From positions 1,550,001 to 1,614,000 of the forward strand of contig NZ_CM001442.1 of the NCBI RefSeq assembly GCF_000244915.1: DNA of 64,000 bases, read 5' to 3'. The position numbers and the translations under genes were made by a program. This document shows, piece after piece, positions 21,966-31,640 of this stretch. The notes beneath the pieces are model-generated. The model was given only the letters and a program-made list of their open reading frames with translations, was not told the origin of the DNA and ran no database searches. The stretch comes from Bradyrhizobium sp. WSM471 (GTDB taxonomy: Bacteria > Pseudomonadota > Alphaproteobacteria > Rhizobiales > Xanthobacteraceae). The first letter of the stretch is position 1, and each line of letters starts with the position of its first letter.

Positions 21966-22268
21966 CTATGCTGTGCAAACCGTGCATTTCACCCACCAGC
22001 GGCCACCGCGTTTCTCCGCGCGCAACTTGCCGCGGCGGATCCGAGAGAGCACGGCTTCGGGGCTTATGTGGTTCATCGCTGCGAACCGCTGAACAGTGAG
22101 GTAGTCCTCATGCAGAGGTGGAGGGGTGCTAATGCCGTGCGCTGCCAGTAGAATGCGCAGCGAAGCCAACTCCGCCAGCACGATCTCGAGCTTACGCGCG
22201 AGCTCCTCCTTCCGGTCGGACCGCTGCCGGGACCGCGTCACGACAGGCCCGCTCGGGCGATAAGCCAC
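21966..22268 (-). CDS. Small protein with a probable helix-turn-helix
   Basis: This is a 100-residue ORF with a GTG start. Residues about 25-45 (RKEELARKLEIVLAELASLRILLAAHG) look like an amphipathic helix. Residues about 56-95 (YLTVQRFAAMNHISPEAVLSRIRRGKLRAEKRGGRWWVK) resemble the winged helix-turn-helix of excisionase-like and MerR-like DNA-binding proteins, with a tryptophan-rich strand at the end. The product is probably a small DNA-binding protein. No Shine-Dalgarno sequence is obvious. Confidence 0.5.
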   Translation of the reverse strand: MAYRPSGPVVTRSRQRSDRKEELARKLEIVLAELASLRILLAAHGISTPPPLHEDYLTVQRFAAMNHISPEAVLSRIRRGKLRAEKRGGRWWVKCTVCTA

Positions 22269-22577
22269 ATCTTGGATTCGTGTGGAATGCGATCGACGAA
22301 CTGGCGCGGCAAAGCGGAATGAACGTGAGCCAGCTCACCTGTCCATGCAAACCACTGCTCGGGCGACGTCAACGCACGGAAAATGAGAGACAGGCCATTT
22401 ATTGCCGTTAAGCCTCCTGTCTGCTGATGTAGTTGAAAGGGTCTCATGTGTGTAAAAGCCATTTGAACTATAAGAGCGGCATGGCCAATGCATTCGCGTC
22501 CGGTACTCATCGGCCTCGGCGTTGCCATTTATTGCCTGGTCAAGAGCGAATTTATTGGAATTCGCTGTGGCTCACTG
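22269..22577. other. Gap with a weak minus-strand ORF
   Basis: A 96-codon minus ORF (22238-22528) includes LSLIFRALTSPEQWFAWTGELAHVHSALPRQFVDRIPHE, which could be a real fragment. It has no recognisable family or ribosome-binding site, so it is not called. Confidence 0.3.
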
Positions 22578-23606
22578 TCAGCGGTCTGCCGCTATGAGTT
22601 CGGAGTGAATCGCAGTTGCCGTATGGAGGCAGGCATCCAGTGACAGAGATCCGAAGGCGAGCTGGCAAAGGAGATAGTTGGCGCCTGCCTCATCCAGGTG
22701 ATCGAGAAGAGTTTGGCGCACCGAAGCGCGCGTTCCGACAACGCACAGTTCACTGTCGATTGCGGCATCCAAGGACAGGGGCAGGTTAGATGGAGGCGGG
22801 ATGTCATTGAGTTCGTACAGGAACTTAAAGCTTTTGAGCCATGTTTCGTAGGCAGGCGCGGCGAGGGAACGGGCCGCTGCTTCAGAGCTGGCAATCACGA
22901 CCATGCGGAGCAACGCGAGAAATGGTGCTGAACTGTTGGCGTCACCCTCGGCGTTTTGATGAGCGCGATAGACATCGGTTATCTTACGAACGGCAGAAGA
23001 AGCGCCCATGCACGCGAGATTGGCGCCATTTGCCGCCGCCCAGCGGGCGGAGTCTGGCCGATTTGTCGCAATCCACGTTGGGGGACAAGGACGCTGGTGA
23101 GGTGAAAGCGTCAAAGGGACCTCGCTCAGCGCAAAATGCTGCCCTTCGTATGAGAGCGGGCCCCCATTCATCGCGCCAACGAAGATTTGGGAAGCTTCCT
23201 CGTAACGGCTCGAGGCCACATCGGCTCCAACGCCAAAATAGCTCAATTCGATCGGCAGAGAGCCGCGACCAAGGCCGACCTCAACCCTGCCGCCGCTCAG
23301 GTGATCCAACATGCAGATCTCCTCGAACGCACGCAGCGGGTGATAGAGGTTGAGCAGCATGACCAAAGGACCGACGCGAAGTCGCCGTGTGCGTTGTATG
23401 ACGCTTGACAGAAACAAGTTCGGCGACGGACCCAGTCCATGCGGAGTGCAATGATGCTCCGCCAGATGATAGGCATAGAAACCGAGCCGGTCGTAGGCCT
23501 CCGCCAGCGTAAGGCGGTCCGCGTATTGCCGTGCGATATCGCGGCCGTCCTCGTCAAGATGGTCAAAGATGCCGCAGGTCAGATTTGAGGGAACCACGTT
23601 TCTCAC
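22578..23606 (-). CDS. LLM-class flavin-dependent oxidoreductase (luciferase-like)
   Basis: This 342-residue protein has the bacterial luciferase-like TIM-barrel pattern. The N-terminus is SNLTCGIFDHLDEDGRDIARQYADRLTLAEAYDRLGFYAYHLAEHHCTPHGLGPSPNLFLSSVIQRT. It continues with RLRVGPLVMLLNLYHPLRAFEEICMLDHLSGGRVEVGLGRGSLPIE, the LLM signature, and PPTWIATNRPDSARWAA. Such enzymes use reduced FMN to oxidise small organic compounds; the substrate is unknown. It is convergent with nothing and lies about 200 bases downstream of the hisC-type gene on the same strand. The two could share a transcript, but the gap is wide. It appears intact. Confidence 0.85.
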   Translation of the reverse strand: MRNVVPSNLTCGIFDHLDEDGRDIARQYADRLTLAEAYDRLGFYAYHLAEHHCTPHGLGPSPNLFLSSVIQRTRRLRVGPLVMLLNLYHPLRAFEEICMLDHLSGGRVEVGLGRGSLPIELSYFGVGADVASSRYEEASQIFVGAMNGGPLSYEGQHFALSEVPLTLSPHQRPCPPTWIATNRPDSARWAAANGANLACMGASSAVRKITDVYRAHQNAEGDANSSAPFLALLRMVVIASSEAAARSLAAPAYETWLKSFKFLYELNDIPPPSNLPLSLDAAIDSELCVVGTRASVRQTLLDHLDEAGANYLLCQLAFGSLSLDACLHTATAIHSELIAADR

Positions 23607-23808
23607 TCAACTATCTCCTATATAGAGAGGACCGGAGTCCACCGGGTTTTGGGAGTGCAAGAGGCGCTCGCTGGCAATGCGCTGTATTACTGCGAAGCCG
23701 TTCACAAAGGGTCGTAATGCGGCGACTGGAGAACAAACTGGCTCGGGGCTGCCTCGCGAAGCTGCATCATGTGTGGGTCCGGATCGATTACGACAGACGA
23801 AGGGACCA

Positions 23809-24906
23809 TTAGCCACGACATCCCACTTTCCTAAGAATGCTGCCGACGGCGGCAAGAAACGCATCCATCTGGCGCTTTGTACCGATGCTAACCCGAATGC
23901 ACTCTTCCAGGCCGGCATCCGGAAAGAAGGCAACAAGGACTCTCTGGTCTTGCAACGCCGCCTGCCACCATCTGCCACCCTGGCCTACCGGCACACGGGC
24001 GAGGAGGAAGTTCGCGTGGGAAGGCGTTACGCAGAATCCAAATTCAGAGAGGGCGGCCGTTACGCGCTGGCGCTCAAGCCTGACGTGGCGATGGTTCTCC
24101 TCATAAGCGTCGCGATGCGCAAGGACGCTCATCCCCACGGCGTGAGCGACCACATTCATATTGAAGACATTCTGGATGTTGCGAAGCCTCCCGATCAGCT
24201 CGGGATGGCCCAAACCGAATCCGACGCGGATGCCAGCGGCGGAATAACTCTTGGAAAATGTGCGCAGGACCACAAGATTCGAATGTCGCTCAACGAGGCG
24301 TAGGCCGTCCTCGGGTGCGAAATCGACGTAAGCTTCGTCCAGTACGATCAATCGGTCAGATCGTGTAACGAGGCGTTCGATCTCGGCGAGCGGAACAAAG
24401 GTTCCGGTCGGATTGTTCGGATTGGCCAGCAGAATGAACTTGGCATGTTTAGCCGAACCGAAAAGCAGCTCGTCCATCGGCAAGCAGTCCGGTTCAGACC
24501 AGGGAATTTCAATGAAGCGGGCCCCTTGCAACATGGCAAGCTTGCGATTGAATGAAAAACCAGGCGACATCATTGCGACGTCGTCGCCCGGGGCAAGAAA
24601 GGCTCTGTAAATGAGGCTGAGCAGTTCAGACGATCCATTGCCAGCCATCACGCGATCGGTTGCAATGCCATAGGCAGCTGCGGCCGCTTGCCTCAAGCTG
24701 ACATTGTCGTCTTCTGGATAGCGGTATTGCAGCTCGAGAGCTGCAATTGCGCTTCGCATCACGACGCCTGGCAAAGGAAAGGGGTTCTCATTCGTGTTTA
24801 GTTTCACGTAATTGTTGTCGGTGGTGGGCCGCCCGGACGGTAGAGCATCCAGTTCGCGAGCCACCGGCGAGAGCGAGGAAAGCATAGTCTGCAACTTTGC
24901 ATCCAA
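23809..24906 (-). CDS. Histidinol-phosphate-type aminotransferase (HisC-like)
   Basis: This 365-residue PLP-dependent class I/II aminotransferase has KLNTNENPF near 35-43, ANPNNPTGTF near 161-170 and LDEAYVDF near 189-196. The PLP lysine lies in TFSKSYSAAGIRVG (K219). The C-terminal arginine region (ECIRVSIGTKRQMDAFL) is present. All features fit HisC, which converts imidazole-acetol phosphate with glutamate to histidinol phosphate. As a stand-alone island copy it could instead act on an aromatic or other amino acid. AAAGGGAGAA precedes the ATG at 24906. It is followed by the luciferase-like gene on the same strand. Confidence 0.85.
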   Translation of the reverse strand: MDAKLQTMLSSLSPVARELDALPSGRPTTDNNYVKLNTNENPFPLPGVVMRSAIAALELQYRYPEDDNVSLRQAAAAAYGIATDRVMAGNGSSELLSLIYRAFLAPGDDVAMMSPGFSFNRKLAMLQGARFIEIPWSEPDCLPMDELLFGSAKHAKFILLANPNNPTGTFVPLAEIERLVTRSDRLIVLDEAYVDFAPEDGLRLVERHSNLVVLRTFSKSYSAAGIRVGFGLGHPELIGRLRNIQNVFNMNVVAHAVGMSVLAHRDAYEENHRHVRLERQRVTAALSEFGFCVTPSHANFLLARVPVGQGGRWWQAALQDQRVLVAFFPDAGLEECIRVSIGTKRQMDAFLAAVGSILRKVGCRG

Positions 24907-25358
24907 AGTGGTGTTCTCCCTTTTTGTCGACGAGAGTAGTTGAGGGCGTTCGGCGAGCCTACATAGGTGCGTGCGCTTTGTTCGGACCCGTGAAGCGCGA
25001 GCCCGCGTGAATGTGAGTGTTGGAAGACAGACTTGGCTAAGGGCCGTACCGGATCAGACTCCGTCTCAAGGTCGATAGCGATCAGCACGGATCAGGCGTC
25101 GCACGGCGTTTTCCGAGCCGATAGCTGTTTCTAGGAAGGGGATGGAACGCCACGTCCCTCGACCGAACAGCGCAGCTAACGATCGGCTTGAACTCGCGCA
25201 ATCCGCAGGCGGACTGCGCGTCACTGACATCGTTTCACGACGTACGTTCTTTCGAAAGAGGCCCTGACAGCTCACTCCCGAGAGCGAGGCGCGCATCAAT
25301 TTCACTAGCTGGAAGAGGACCCCGATATTCGTCGCCCTTACGAATGTGGAAGTGATGC
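24907..25358. other. Intergenic, nothing recognised
   Basis: About 450 bases upstream of the HisC-type gene. It must contain that gene's promoter, but none is clear by eye. Confidence 0.3.
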
Positions 25359-25523
25359 TCACTGCAGTGGCACCAGACGAATGGGAACGTACTCTTCGGG
25401 CGGCCCTGCGGGCGCGCACGATAGCCGTGATAGCATTGCTGCGAGGGTGAGAAATGCTGCGACTGCGGCGATTGCGAGGCACGTGAGCAGCGCGTACTCG
25501 CTATATCGAGGATGGTTCATCAT
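25359..25523 (-). CDS. 54-residue single-span membrane protein
   Basis: The ORF begins MMNHPRYSEYALLTCLAIAAVAAFLTLAAMLSRL and ends VPIRLVPLQ. Residues about 11-32 form one hydrophobic segment. It starts 33 bases after the stop of the binding-protein gene on the same strand, so it is likely cotranscribed. I recognise no family. It could be a small subunit or just an accessory membrane peptide. Confidence 0.5.
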   Translation of the reverse strand: MMNHPRYSEYALLTCLAIAAVAAFLTLAAMLSRLSCAPAGPPEEYVPIRLVPLQ

Positions 25524-25556
25524 TCGAACGCTCCGTGCGGTGTTGGGACGGGCCGG

Positions 25557-26669
25557 TCAGTTCTGCTCGACCTCTTCGACGGTATTGTCGCGCCAGCGGT
25601 AAACGATGAAGCCAGGAGCGGCATTGTCTCCCTTCGAATCGAATGCAACAGTGCCAATAGCCGTGTCGATTGGCTCGGAGCGGAGGGCCGCAGCGACCCG
25701 CGTGGCATCTAAGGTGCCGGCCCGTTTGACGGAGTCGGCCCATGCTTGAACCGCGGCATAAGCGTAGAGCGTGTAACCTGCGGCGGTTAGGCTCGAACCC
25801 TTGAGCTTGGCGACAGCAGCTGCGCCTGCAGCATTCTTCGTTGGATCCGGCATAAAGGTAAAGAGCGTGCCGTTCGCGGCCTCGCCGGCAATGGCCAAAA
25901 AGTCGGTTGTCATCAGCGGATCGTTGGCGATCACGGTCAGACGTGAGCCCGCCTCCGCGGCTTGACGCACGATCAGGCCGATCTCGTTGTAATAGCCGCC
26001 GATATAGACGAGCTGGATTCCCTCTCTCTTAAGTCGCGAAACGAGAGCGGTGTAATCCTTCTCGCCTGCAACATAGCTTTGTCGAACGGGATGCTCGCCG
26101 GCTGCACGAAGGCGCGATTCAACGATATCGGCGATACCCTTGCCTGCTGTGCTCTTGTCGTCGAGGACTGCGAGCTTTGCACCTTGGTGATGCCGCGCGA
26201 TGTATTCGGCGGCAACTCTGCCTTGCTGGTCATCGCGGCCGCAGATCCGAAACAGGGTCGTTAGGCCGCGCTCTGTCAGACGGGGATTAGTCGACCCAGG
26301 CGAAATCTGAATTACCTCGGCTTCGGCGTATATGTCTGAAGCTGGAATCGACGAAGATGAACAGAAGTGACCAACGACGAGCTTGATCCCGTCACTTGTC
26401 AGGCGATTGGCAACAGCGACGGCCTGCTTGGGATCACATGCATCGTCCGCGATCCTCAATATGAGCCTTGTGTCAGGCAGCAGACCCGATGCATTTATCG
26501 AATCCACAGCTGCGGCCGCTCCATCGCGTATCTGCGCGCCGAGCGCCGCAGTGCTTCCCGTCATTGGACCGGCTATGGCAATGTAAACATCTTTTGACCT
26601 GGCGCTCGAGCTCAGGGCTAAAGAAACGAGCGCAGCAGCTGCAAGCCTGTGAACGCGAAGGACCGACAT
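25557..26669 (-). CDS. ABC transporter substrate-binding protein, branched-chain amino acid (LivK) type
   Basis: This is a 370-residue periplasmic binding protein. A signal peptide (VHRLAAAALVSLALSSSARS) is followed by KDVYIAIAGPMTGSTAALGAQIRDGAAAAVDSIN, the start of the LivK/LivJ (PBP1) fold. VVGHFCSSSSIPASDIYAEAEVIQISPGSTNPRLTERG, RICGRDDQQGRVAAEYI and LVYIGGYYNEIGLIVRQAA are typical later segments. It would capture a branched-chain amino acid or amide in the periplasm. GGGAG lies six bases before the ATG. No permease or ATPase genes are nearby, so it is an orphan. A MerR-type promoter (27103-27133) lies about 430 bases upstream in the same direction. Confidence 0.87.
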   Translation of the reverse strand: MSVLRVHRLAAAALVSLALSSSARSKDVYIAIAGPMTGSTAALGAQIRDGAAAAVDSINASGLLPDTRLILRIADDACDPKQAVAVANRLTSDGIKLVVGHFCSSSSIPASDIYAEAEVIQISPGSTNPRLTERGLTTLFRICGRDDQQGRVAAEYIARHHQGAKLAVLDDKSTAGKGIADIVESRLRAAGEHPVRQSYVAGEKDYTALVSRLKREGIQLVYIGGYYNEIGLIVRQAAEAGSRLTVIANDPLMTTDFLAIAGEAANGTLFTFMPDPTKNAAGAAAVAKLKGSSLTAAGYTLYAYAAVQAWADSVKRAGTLDATRVAAALRSEPIDTAIGTVAFDSKGDNAAPGFIVYRWRDNTVEEVEQN

Positions 26670-27102
26670 GTAGGGCTCCCGATGTCTCGCGCTACGACTT
26701 GGTCTGCTTCGCCTCCTGGATGACGGCGACCAACAGTCCGGCGCAATGATGTTTGAGTCGAACTCAGGTGGGTACGAATGGGCTCAGGTTGTTGCCAGGT
26801 TGCGCATAAGCATCGGAGCGGGCACGGACGAATGGACGTTCCGAAACTAGTCAGGAGAAGCGGTCTAAGGCTGACAGCACCAATATCGAACATCCCGCCG
26901 ATACCCGGTACTCGCGCCAATCTTCCGTGCTCGACAGACATGTGCCGAGGAGACGCTTGGACGGCGCGGGACGATCATCGAGCGACGGGTTCTCGTGGAG
27001 AACTCTCACCGAGAACGTCTGTAAGTGGTGCCGGTCATCGGAGTCTCCCTTAATTTAGCCGACGCTCTGTCCGTCGCCCCGCTGCTGCGTCGATGCTTTT
27101 AG
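26670..27102. other. Leader region between NolA-box B and the LivK-type gene
   Basis: About 430 bases lie between a MerR-type promoter and the LivK-type gene. A strong ribosome-binding site (AAGGGAGA) precedes a ten-codon minus-strand ORF (MTGTTYRRSR, 27007-27039). It may be a leader peptide or the stump of a lost gene. Confidence 0.35.
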
Positions 27103-27133
27103 AAGGTACAATGTGACGCTACGTACGAATCAA
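27103..27133 (-). promoter_or_regulatory. MerR-type promoter/operator, NolA-box candidate B
   Basis: Read on the minus strand: TTGATT, 19 bases with ACGTAGCGT at their core, then TACCTT. It has the same geometry and near-identical spacer sequence as the nolA promoter. It faces the LivK-type binding-protein gene. Confidence 0.6.
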
Positions 27134-27318
27134 GTACTTTGAAGCGTGCTCGTCGATGTTGATTGCCAAAGATCCGCAGAGCGAAACACCAATAGTGGGG
27201 ACAACGCAGCTTTGGAGGCGAACTGCTAGGGACCAAACGATCCTGGCTCAGACAAGGATCACCATGAGCTCATTGGGTTTGGCGACATTCCAGTGGGAGG
27301 GCGTCGCGACGGGTGCGC

Positions 27319-28038
27319 TCAACTCTGGCCCAGCTGGTCCTCCAGCGCGGCGAGGGCGAGATCGAGGTATCGCATGAGGCTCGCATCCCAGCCGGCGAGA
27401 TTGTGTGGTTCGGTCAATCGCGTCAGCACCTTAAGTATCATCGAGACAGTCGAATCAACTCCTGCGATCTCAGTCAGCAGCGAACGGGCCTGACGCGCGA
27501 TTGCATTTGCCCGCTCGCAGCACGGAGGCTCACCCTGGTCCATGCAGCTTCGCAGCTCGTCCCGAATCTTTCGCCACCGATCTTCGCGGCTAGCGTTAGA
27601 GGCGCACGTGCAGATGGCAGAGGGGGCACGCTCCTCAATCCGCGACATGGCATCTAGCGTCGCCGGCAGCTCGTCGACACTGACTTCTGTCTCACCTTGC
27701 GTCGTCATAGTGCGCAATCGATCCCGTAATAATGTCGCGCGCGCGACTTGAAGCTCAATCCGCTCCAGATGGTTTCGCAACAGGTCCGTGAGAGATGTCC
27801 GCCCCTCGATCGCCTTGCGGATCTCAGGAAGCGAGAAGCCGAGCTCACGTAGAGCGCGAATCTGGGAGACGCGTTGTAGGCTTTCCCGATCGTACATGCG
27901 GTGACCGCCACAGGTACGTTCCGACACCGTCAATAACCCGGTATGTTCGTAATGATGCAGAGTGCGTACGGTTACACCGGTCGCCTCTGCAAGCTCTCCA
28001 ATGCGCCATCGGCGCCGTCGTGGTATCGCGTTTGTCAT
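27319..28038 (-). CDS. nolA: NolA, MerR-family nodulation regulator
   Basis: NolA governs genotype-specific nodulation in bradyrhizobia. The N-terminus (WRIGELAEATGVTVRTLHHYEHTGLLTVSERTCGGHRMYDRESLQRVSQIRALRELGFSLPEI) is the MerR winged helix-turn-helix. A coiled-coil follows (about 80-115), and then a TipA-like C-terminal effector region with CTC and CC cysteine clusters. The ATG at 28038 gives 239 residues; an upstream in-frame TTG at 28047 is possible. Known NolA homologues are made in several forms from alternative starts, so internal ATGs may matter too. The MerR-type promoter at 28054-28084 nearly abuts the start, leaving a leader of only about 9 bases. Autoregulation is likely. Confidence 0.9.
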   Translation of the reverse strand: MTNAIPRRRRWRIGELAEATGVTVRTLHHYEHTGLLTVSERTCGGHRMYDRESLQRVSQIRALRELGFSLPEIRKAIEGRTSLTDLLRNHLERIELQVARATLLRDRLRTMTTQGETEVSVDELPATLDAMSRIEERAPSAICTCASNASREDRWRKIRDELRSCMDQGEPPCCERANAIARQARSLLTEIAGVDSTVSMILKVLTRLTEPHNLAGWDASLMRYLDLALAALEDQLGQS

Positions 28039-28053
28039 GATCCTCAATTTGCA

Positions 28054-28084
28054 AGCCTACAACCTGACGTCACGTGAGAATCAA
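28054..28084 (-). promoter_or_regulatory. nolA promoter with MerR-type operator (candidate NolA box)
   Basis: Read on the minus strand: TTGATT, then 19 bases containing the dyad ACGT-G-ACGT, then TAGGCT. The 19-base spacer is longer than optimal and is typical of promoters that a MerR-family activator twists into shape. Its place just before nolA suggests that NolA controls itself through this site. Confidence 0.7.
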
Positions 28085-28153
28085 GTTATTTCAATGATCT
28101 AGATGATGCGTCTCTTGCTGCTGGCCCCAGAAGGTTAGAGTGCATGCCGGTGC

Positions 28154-28357
28154 TCAAGCGGCCGAGACAAGTGCAAGCATCAAGTACGCGAGCGACGCCA
28201 ATTCGTCCCTCGCTGCGCGTTGCATCACCAGTCTGGCGATCGCCACGCGATTCTCGCTGGTTCGCATGCATGACGGCAAAGACGCGATCGCTTGATCGAA
28301 CAGCCTTCCCAAGCTCGCCAGATCATCCGGATCGTAGACTCCGCTCGGCGTTTCCAA
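28154..28357 (-). CDS. Small hypothetical rhizobial protein, 67 aa
   Basis: A TTG start at 28357 is chosen because AGGAGG lies five bases upstream (28363-28368). The product reads LETPSGVYDPDDLASLGRLFDQAIASLPSCMRTSENRVAIARLVMQRAARDELASLAYLML. The longer frame to 28717 lacks such a site. The central segment resembles the ORF at 15178-15408, defining a small family present at both nod-related loci of this window. Function is unknown. It is predicted helical and lies just upstream of nolA in the same direction. Confidence 0.6.
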   Translation of the reverse strand: METPSGVYDPDDLASLGRLFDQAIASLPSCMRTSENRVAIARLVMQRAARDELASLAYLMLALVSAA

Positions 28358-30637
28358 CAGAACCTCCTTTGGTGATTGCACTCGCGCCGCACGTGACGAA
28401 GCCGTTTGGCTGTGGTGGGGCAAAAAGGAGACGGAGCGGCGACGTGCGTGAAAGAATGTGACAGGTGCGTCCACGTGATGCCGTTGTGCAACATGGCGTT
28501 TGCTTCCTCTGCCCGACAGTGCGCTAACCCAAAGTGTGCAATGTCTCCTGATCCTGCAGCAGCGGTGGCTATTCTGCGGCCTGATCATCAGGAAAGCGAA
28601 AGGATGTGCGTGACAGCCCGCTGAGACACGGCCTCCCGAAACGGCGAACCCAGACACAGCACTGATCTCATCGGATGGCTCTCTTTCAGTCGCAATCCTT
28701 GCCGTGACGTCTATCACCTCGGCGCGCGGTGCGGTTGATTGGGTTGATCATCGCGGATCAGTCGCACCACCAGTCGTGGCGCGGTGGCGGGCTTGGCGCC
28801 TAACAGCTTTTTCGATCGTCCGCTAGTCCTGTTGTGGCACTGTGGGCTCAAAGGCGTTGCTCGCGTGATCGCTGCCCAGGTTTTGAGTGCCGGAAGACGA
28901 TGGCTGCTCTTCAACGGCGCAGGTCCGCCGCCGTGAACGTCGGGAGTATGACGGAAGGCAAGCTCAAGACCATTCCTGAAGGCATCATCTCAACGCAGGT
29001 GCACCTCAGCGTCTGGCAAAACGTTGCTCGCAATTAAGGACCGGGTCTCGAACGATCGTGCCATATCCGTTGCATGTGGCGGAACTCACACGCGTCTAGG
29101 GTCGCCCAGGCGCCACGCGCTCGCGCCCGAGCAAACACCTGACATAACTCGTGCAGCAATAACTTGCATGTTTAGGCGTGCGCCGGATCAGTGTCGCGGA
29201 GCGCGTACATCGGACGGCGTCGGGAGATGCAATGCACTCGAAGTGCAAGGATCCGTAGCGGCTTTGCCTCTGTACAATCACTTGGCGAACCGCTGGCCGC
29301 CTCGCTATACGGGTCCGCAATAGCAAGAGACGATGCTACAGTGTGGTTGAGAGTTTGATGCACGTCTTAAGGCCATCAACTCGAAGCTACTCCAAAATCT
29401 GGGGGGCCAGCTGGCGGAGTCGCAGCAAATATCCCATCGAACACAAGGCTCGAGCGCGATCTATCACCGTATTGGCTTGCTCGTGCAACCGCTCACACCT
29501 CAATTCCAGCCTCTAACAGTATCGCTTTGGCATGCGCGCTGGACATAGATGCTTCGGGTAAGATAGGCAAATCATCTTGCCGCAGCAAAGGAGCCCTTCG
29601 GGGTCAGCGGTGCGAGGCAGCAGCTCGAGATGGACGGCGGTGGCGCGGTGTGAGTCACGCCGCGATCTTTCGAAAAACGCGATTGTCGCGACATCGGAAA
29701 GAAGGACCCGGCACCGATCATCCGATTTGGCTGGGGATGTCGGCCGAAATGATCGAAAGCTGGAGGAGGAGCAGGCTTGGCGAGTGGGAGCGGCGACCGC
29801 TTACGCGGCCGCACCTTGGCACAGTTGCGGTCCTCTCATCATGAACACTCCTCACCGCAACACGCGCGCAGCCGGAAAAGTGCCGCCAGCTGATGTCACT
29901 TGATCCGGGTTGATCCTGCGGTCTGCAAGCTTGCGGTTGCACTCGATCACGCGGCATCGCGCCCATCGAGAGGAAGATAAGCGCCGTCGAGAGAGGAAGT
30001 GTTCCGAATTTCCATTGTGACATTGTGCGAAGACACGCAGTCTTCCCCGCCCATCCGGGTTTGCGCGAGCTGGCGGTTGGCTTTGGGGTGCGCGATCGTG
30101 GGCGGCGTCTGCGTTCAGCTTTCATGTTGATTCGACCTGAACGAGCAGGAATCGCCTCTGCCGGTCATCAGCCATTTGTATCTAGTGGCGCGCTTCGGGA
30201 CTAACTCCATCGCTGTTGAAGGCAATGAGATCCACCAGTTCAGGCAAACAGCGATGCGGGTTCGCTACCAGGTGAAGCCCGCAACGTCGATCGCAGGTGC
30301 TGGCCTTGAACCTGACGCGGCGTGCGATTCAAGCGAGTTTGGTGCTGAGGCCGAACATTGTTCGCCGGACACGCCACATAATTTTTGCGTACTCTGAAGC
30401 TGGCGCATGCACCTGTGATGCGGTCCCGTCCGAATCAGCGGAAAGTCCTTAGCCGCCAAGCGAGCTGTGTGATGCGCAGGATCGTCACGGCACGGCGAGT
30501 CAATCGGCTGCGACCCGACCAAACTACGCTTAAGCGCGCTTTTTTTCACTATGCCAAACGTCAATCAGAGGACCGGGGGCTTCGGGCCTGGCGTAAGTCC
30601 GGTTAGCGGGAGCAGGCCGCAACCGGCCCGAACAGTC
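28358..30637. other. 2.3-kb region without recognised genes
   Basis: Many short, overlapping frames occur on both strands, none with a family signature, good start context or protein-like composition. It separates nolA from nodD, where other bradyrhizobia carry a second nodD. No nodD-like sequence is seen here, so a deletion or replacement is possible. Confidence 0.4.
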
Positions 30638-31582
30638 CTAGGACGGGCCGTGACATTGGCTGATCTCGGACGGAGAGACCATCGTGGATGCCTGCTGCAA
30701 GAATATGTTGCGCAACCACATGCTTGCAGGATCAGTATTATGAATGGCGGGCCATTGGACGGCCTCTGTGAATGTGAGAAGTCGCAGGGGAGGTTCGACA
30801 ACCCGCAGCGGCATCGTCTGTGCGAAATGGCTGACCAATCTTGAGGGCATGCTCGCTATACGGTTGGTGCCCAACAACATAGGCGGAATCATGCCAAACC
30901 CCTGCACCGCGACCTCGGTGCGTATCTTGAAACCATGCTCGAGCAAGAGCCATTCGTGGAAGGAGGGCCTCAGGGAGCGCCCGAACTGGGCTTCCACGTG
31001 CCCGATCGAGATGTATTTCTCGAACGTGAGACGCGAAGCGAGCTGCTTGTTCATGGGGCAGCCCACGCAGACGAAAGTGTCCTCGAACAGAGCCGCCTTC
31101 GGATGCGCGCTCGACATGAACATCTGCGGATACATGAGAAAATCGACTTCACCGCGCCGGAGAAGCTCATCAGGTTCCTCTGCGGGCGGCAGCAACTCGA
31201 AACTGATTGTTGGTGCTTCCCGCGCGACGCGGTCCACGACCCCTCGAAGAAACACGACGGTCATGAAGTCGGACAGGATGATCCTAAATCGCCGATTCGA
31301 TTGAGACGGATCGAAGCCGTCTGGAGAAATAATGGAGTGCTGAATGTGAGCGAGAGCCTCGCGAATCGGGGCTGCGAGCGCTTCAGCCCGCGGCGTTGGG
31401 ACAAGCTTCCGTCCTTTCATGGTGAATAGCTCATCGCGAAAGTAAGTGCGAAGCCGCGCGACGGCGGCACTCATGGCAGGTTGACTGAGATTGATGCTTC
31501 TTGCCGCCGTAGTGAGATTGCCTTGCGTCACCAGGGCGTCGAACGCGACGAGGAGATTCAGATCAAGGCCCTTGAAACGCAT
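30638..31582 (-). CDS. nodD: NodD, LysR-family activator of nod genes
   Basis: NodD senses plant flavonoids and activates nod-box promoters. From the ATG at 31582 it has 314 residues. The N-terminal helix-turn-helix reads [44 protein letters not shown], the classical NodD start, followed by the periplasmic-binding-like effector domain (about 95-300) with [36 protein letters not shown]. The longer frame to 31738 crosses the nod box and was rejected. It is divergent from the nod operon, with only about 12 bases to the nod box. NodD bound there could therefore repress itself while activating the operon. It is the only nodD in the window. Confidence 0.93.
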   Translation of the reverse strand: MRFKGLDLNLLVAFDALVTQGNLTTAARSINLSQPAMSAAVARLRTYFRDELFTMKGRKLVPTPRAEALAAPIREALAHIQHSIISPDGFDPSQSNRRFRIILSDFMTVVFLRGVVDRVAREAPTISFELLPPAEEPDELLRRGEVDFLMYPQMFMSSAHPKAALFEDTFVCVGCPMNKQLASRLTFEKYISIGHVEAQFGRSLRPSFHEWLLLEHGFKIRTEVAVQGFGMIPPMLLGTNRIASMPSRLVSHFAQTMPLRVVEPPLRLLTFTEAVQWPAIHNTDPASMWLRNIFLQQASTMVSPSEISQCHGPS

Positions 31583-31593
31583 AATCCGGAGCG

Positions 31594-31640
31594 ATCCACG
31601 CTGTGAATGTGTTCTATCGATATAATCGATTTTACCATTT
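31594..31640 (+). promoter_or_regulatory. nod box of the nodABC operon
   Basis: This 47-base site starts ATCCACG, continues GTGAATG, and ends with ATAATCGATTTTACC. This is the standard NodD-binding architecture with two half-sites on one helix face. It lies between divergent nodD and the operon. Transcription towards the nodY-like gene and nodA would begin about 30 bases further right. Confidence 0.9.
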
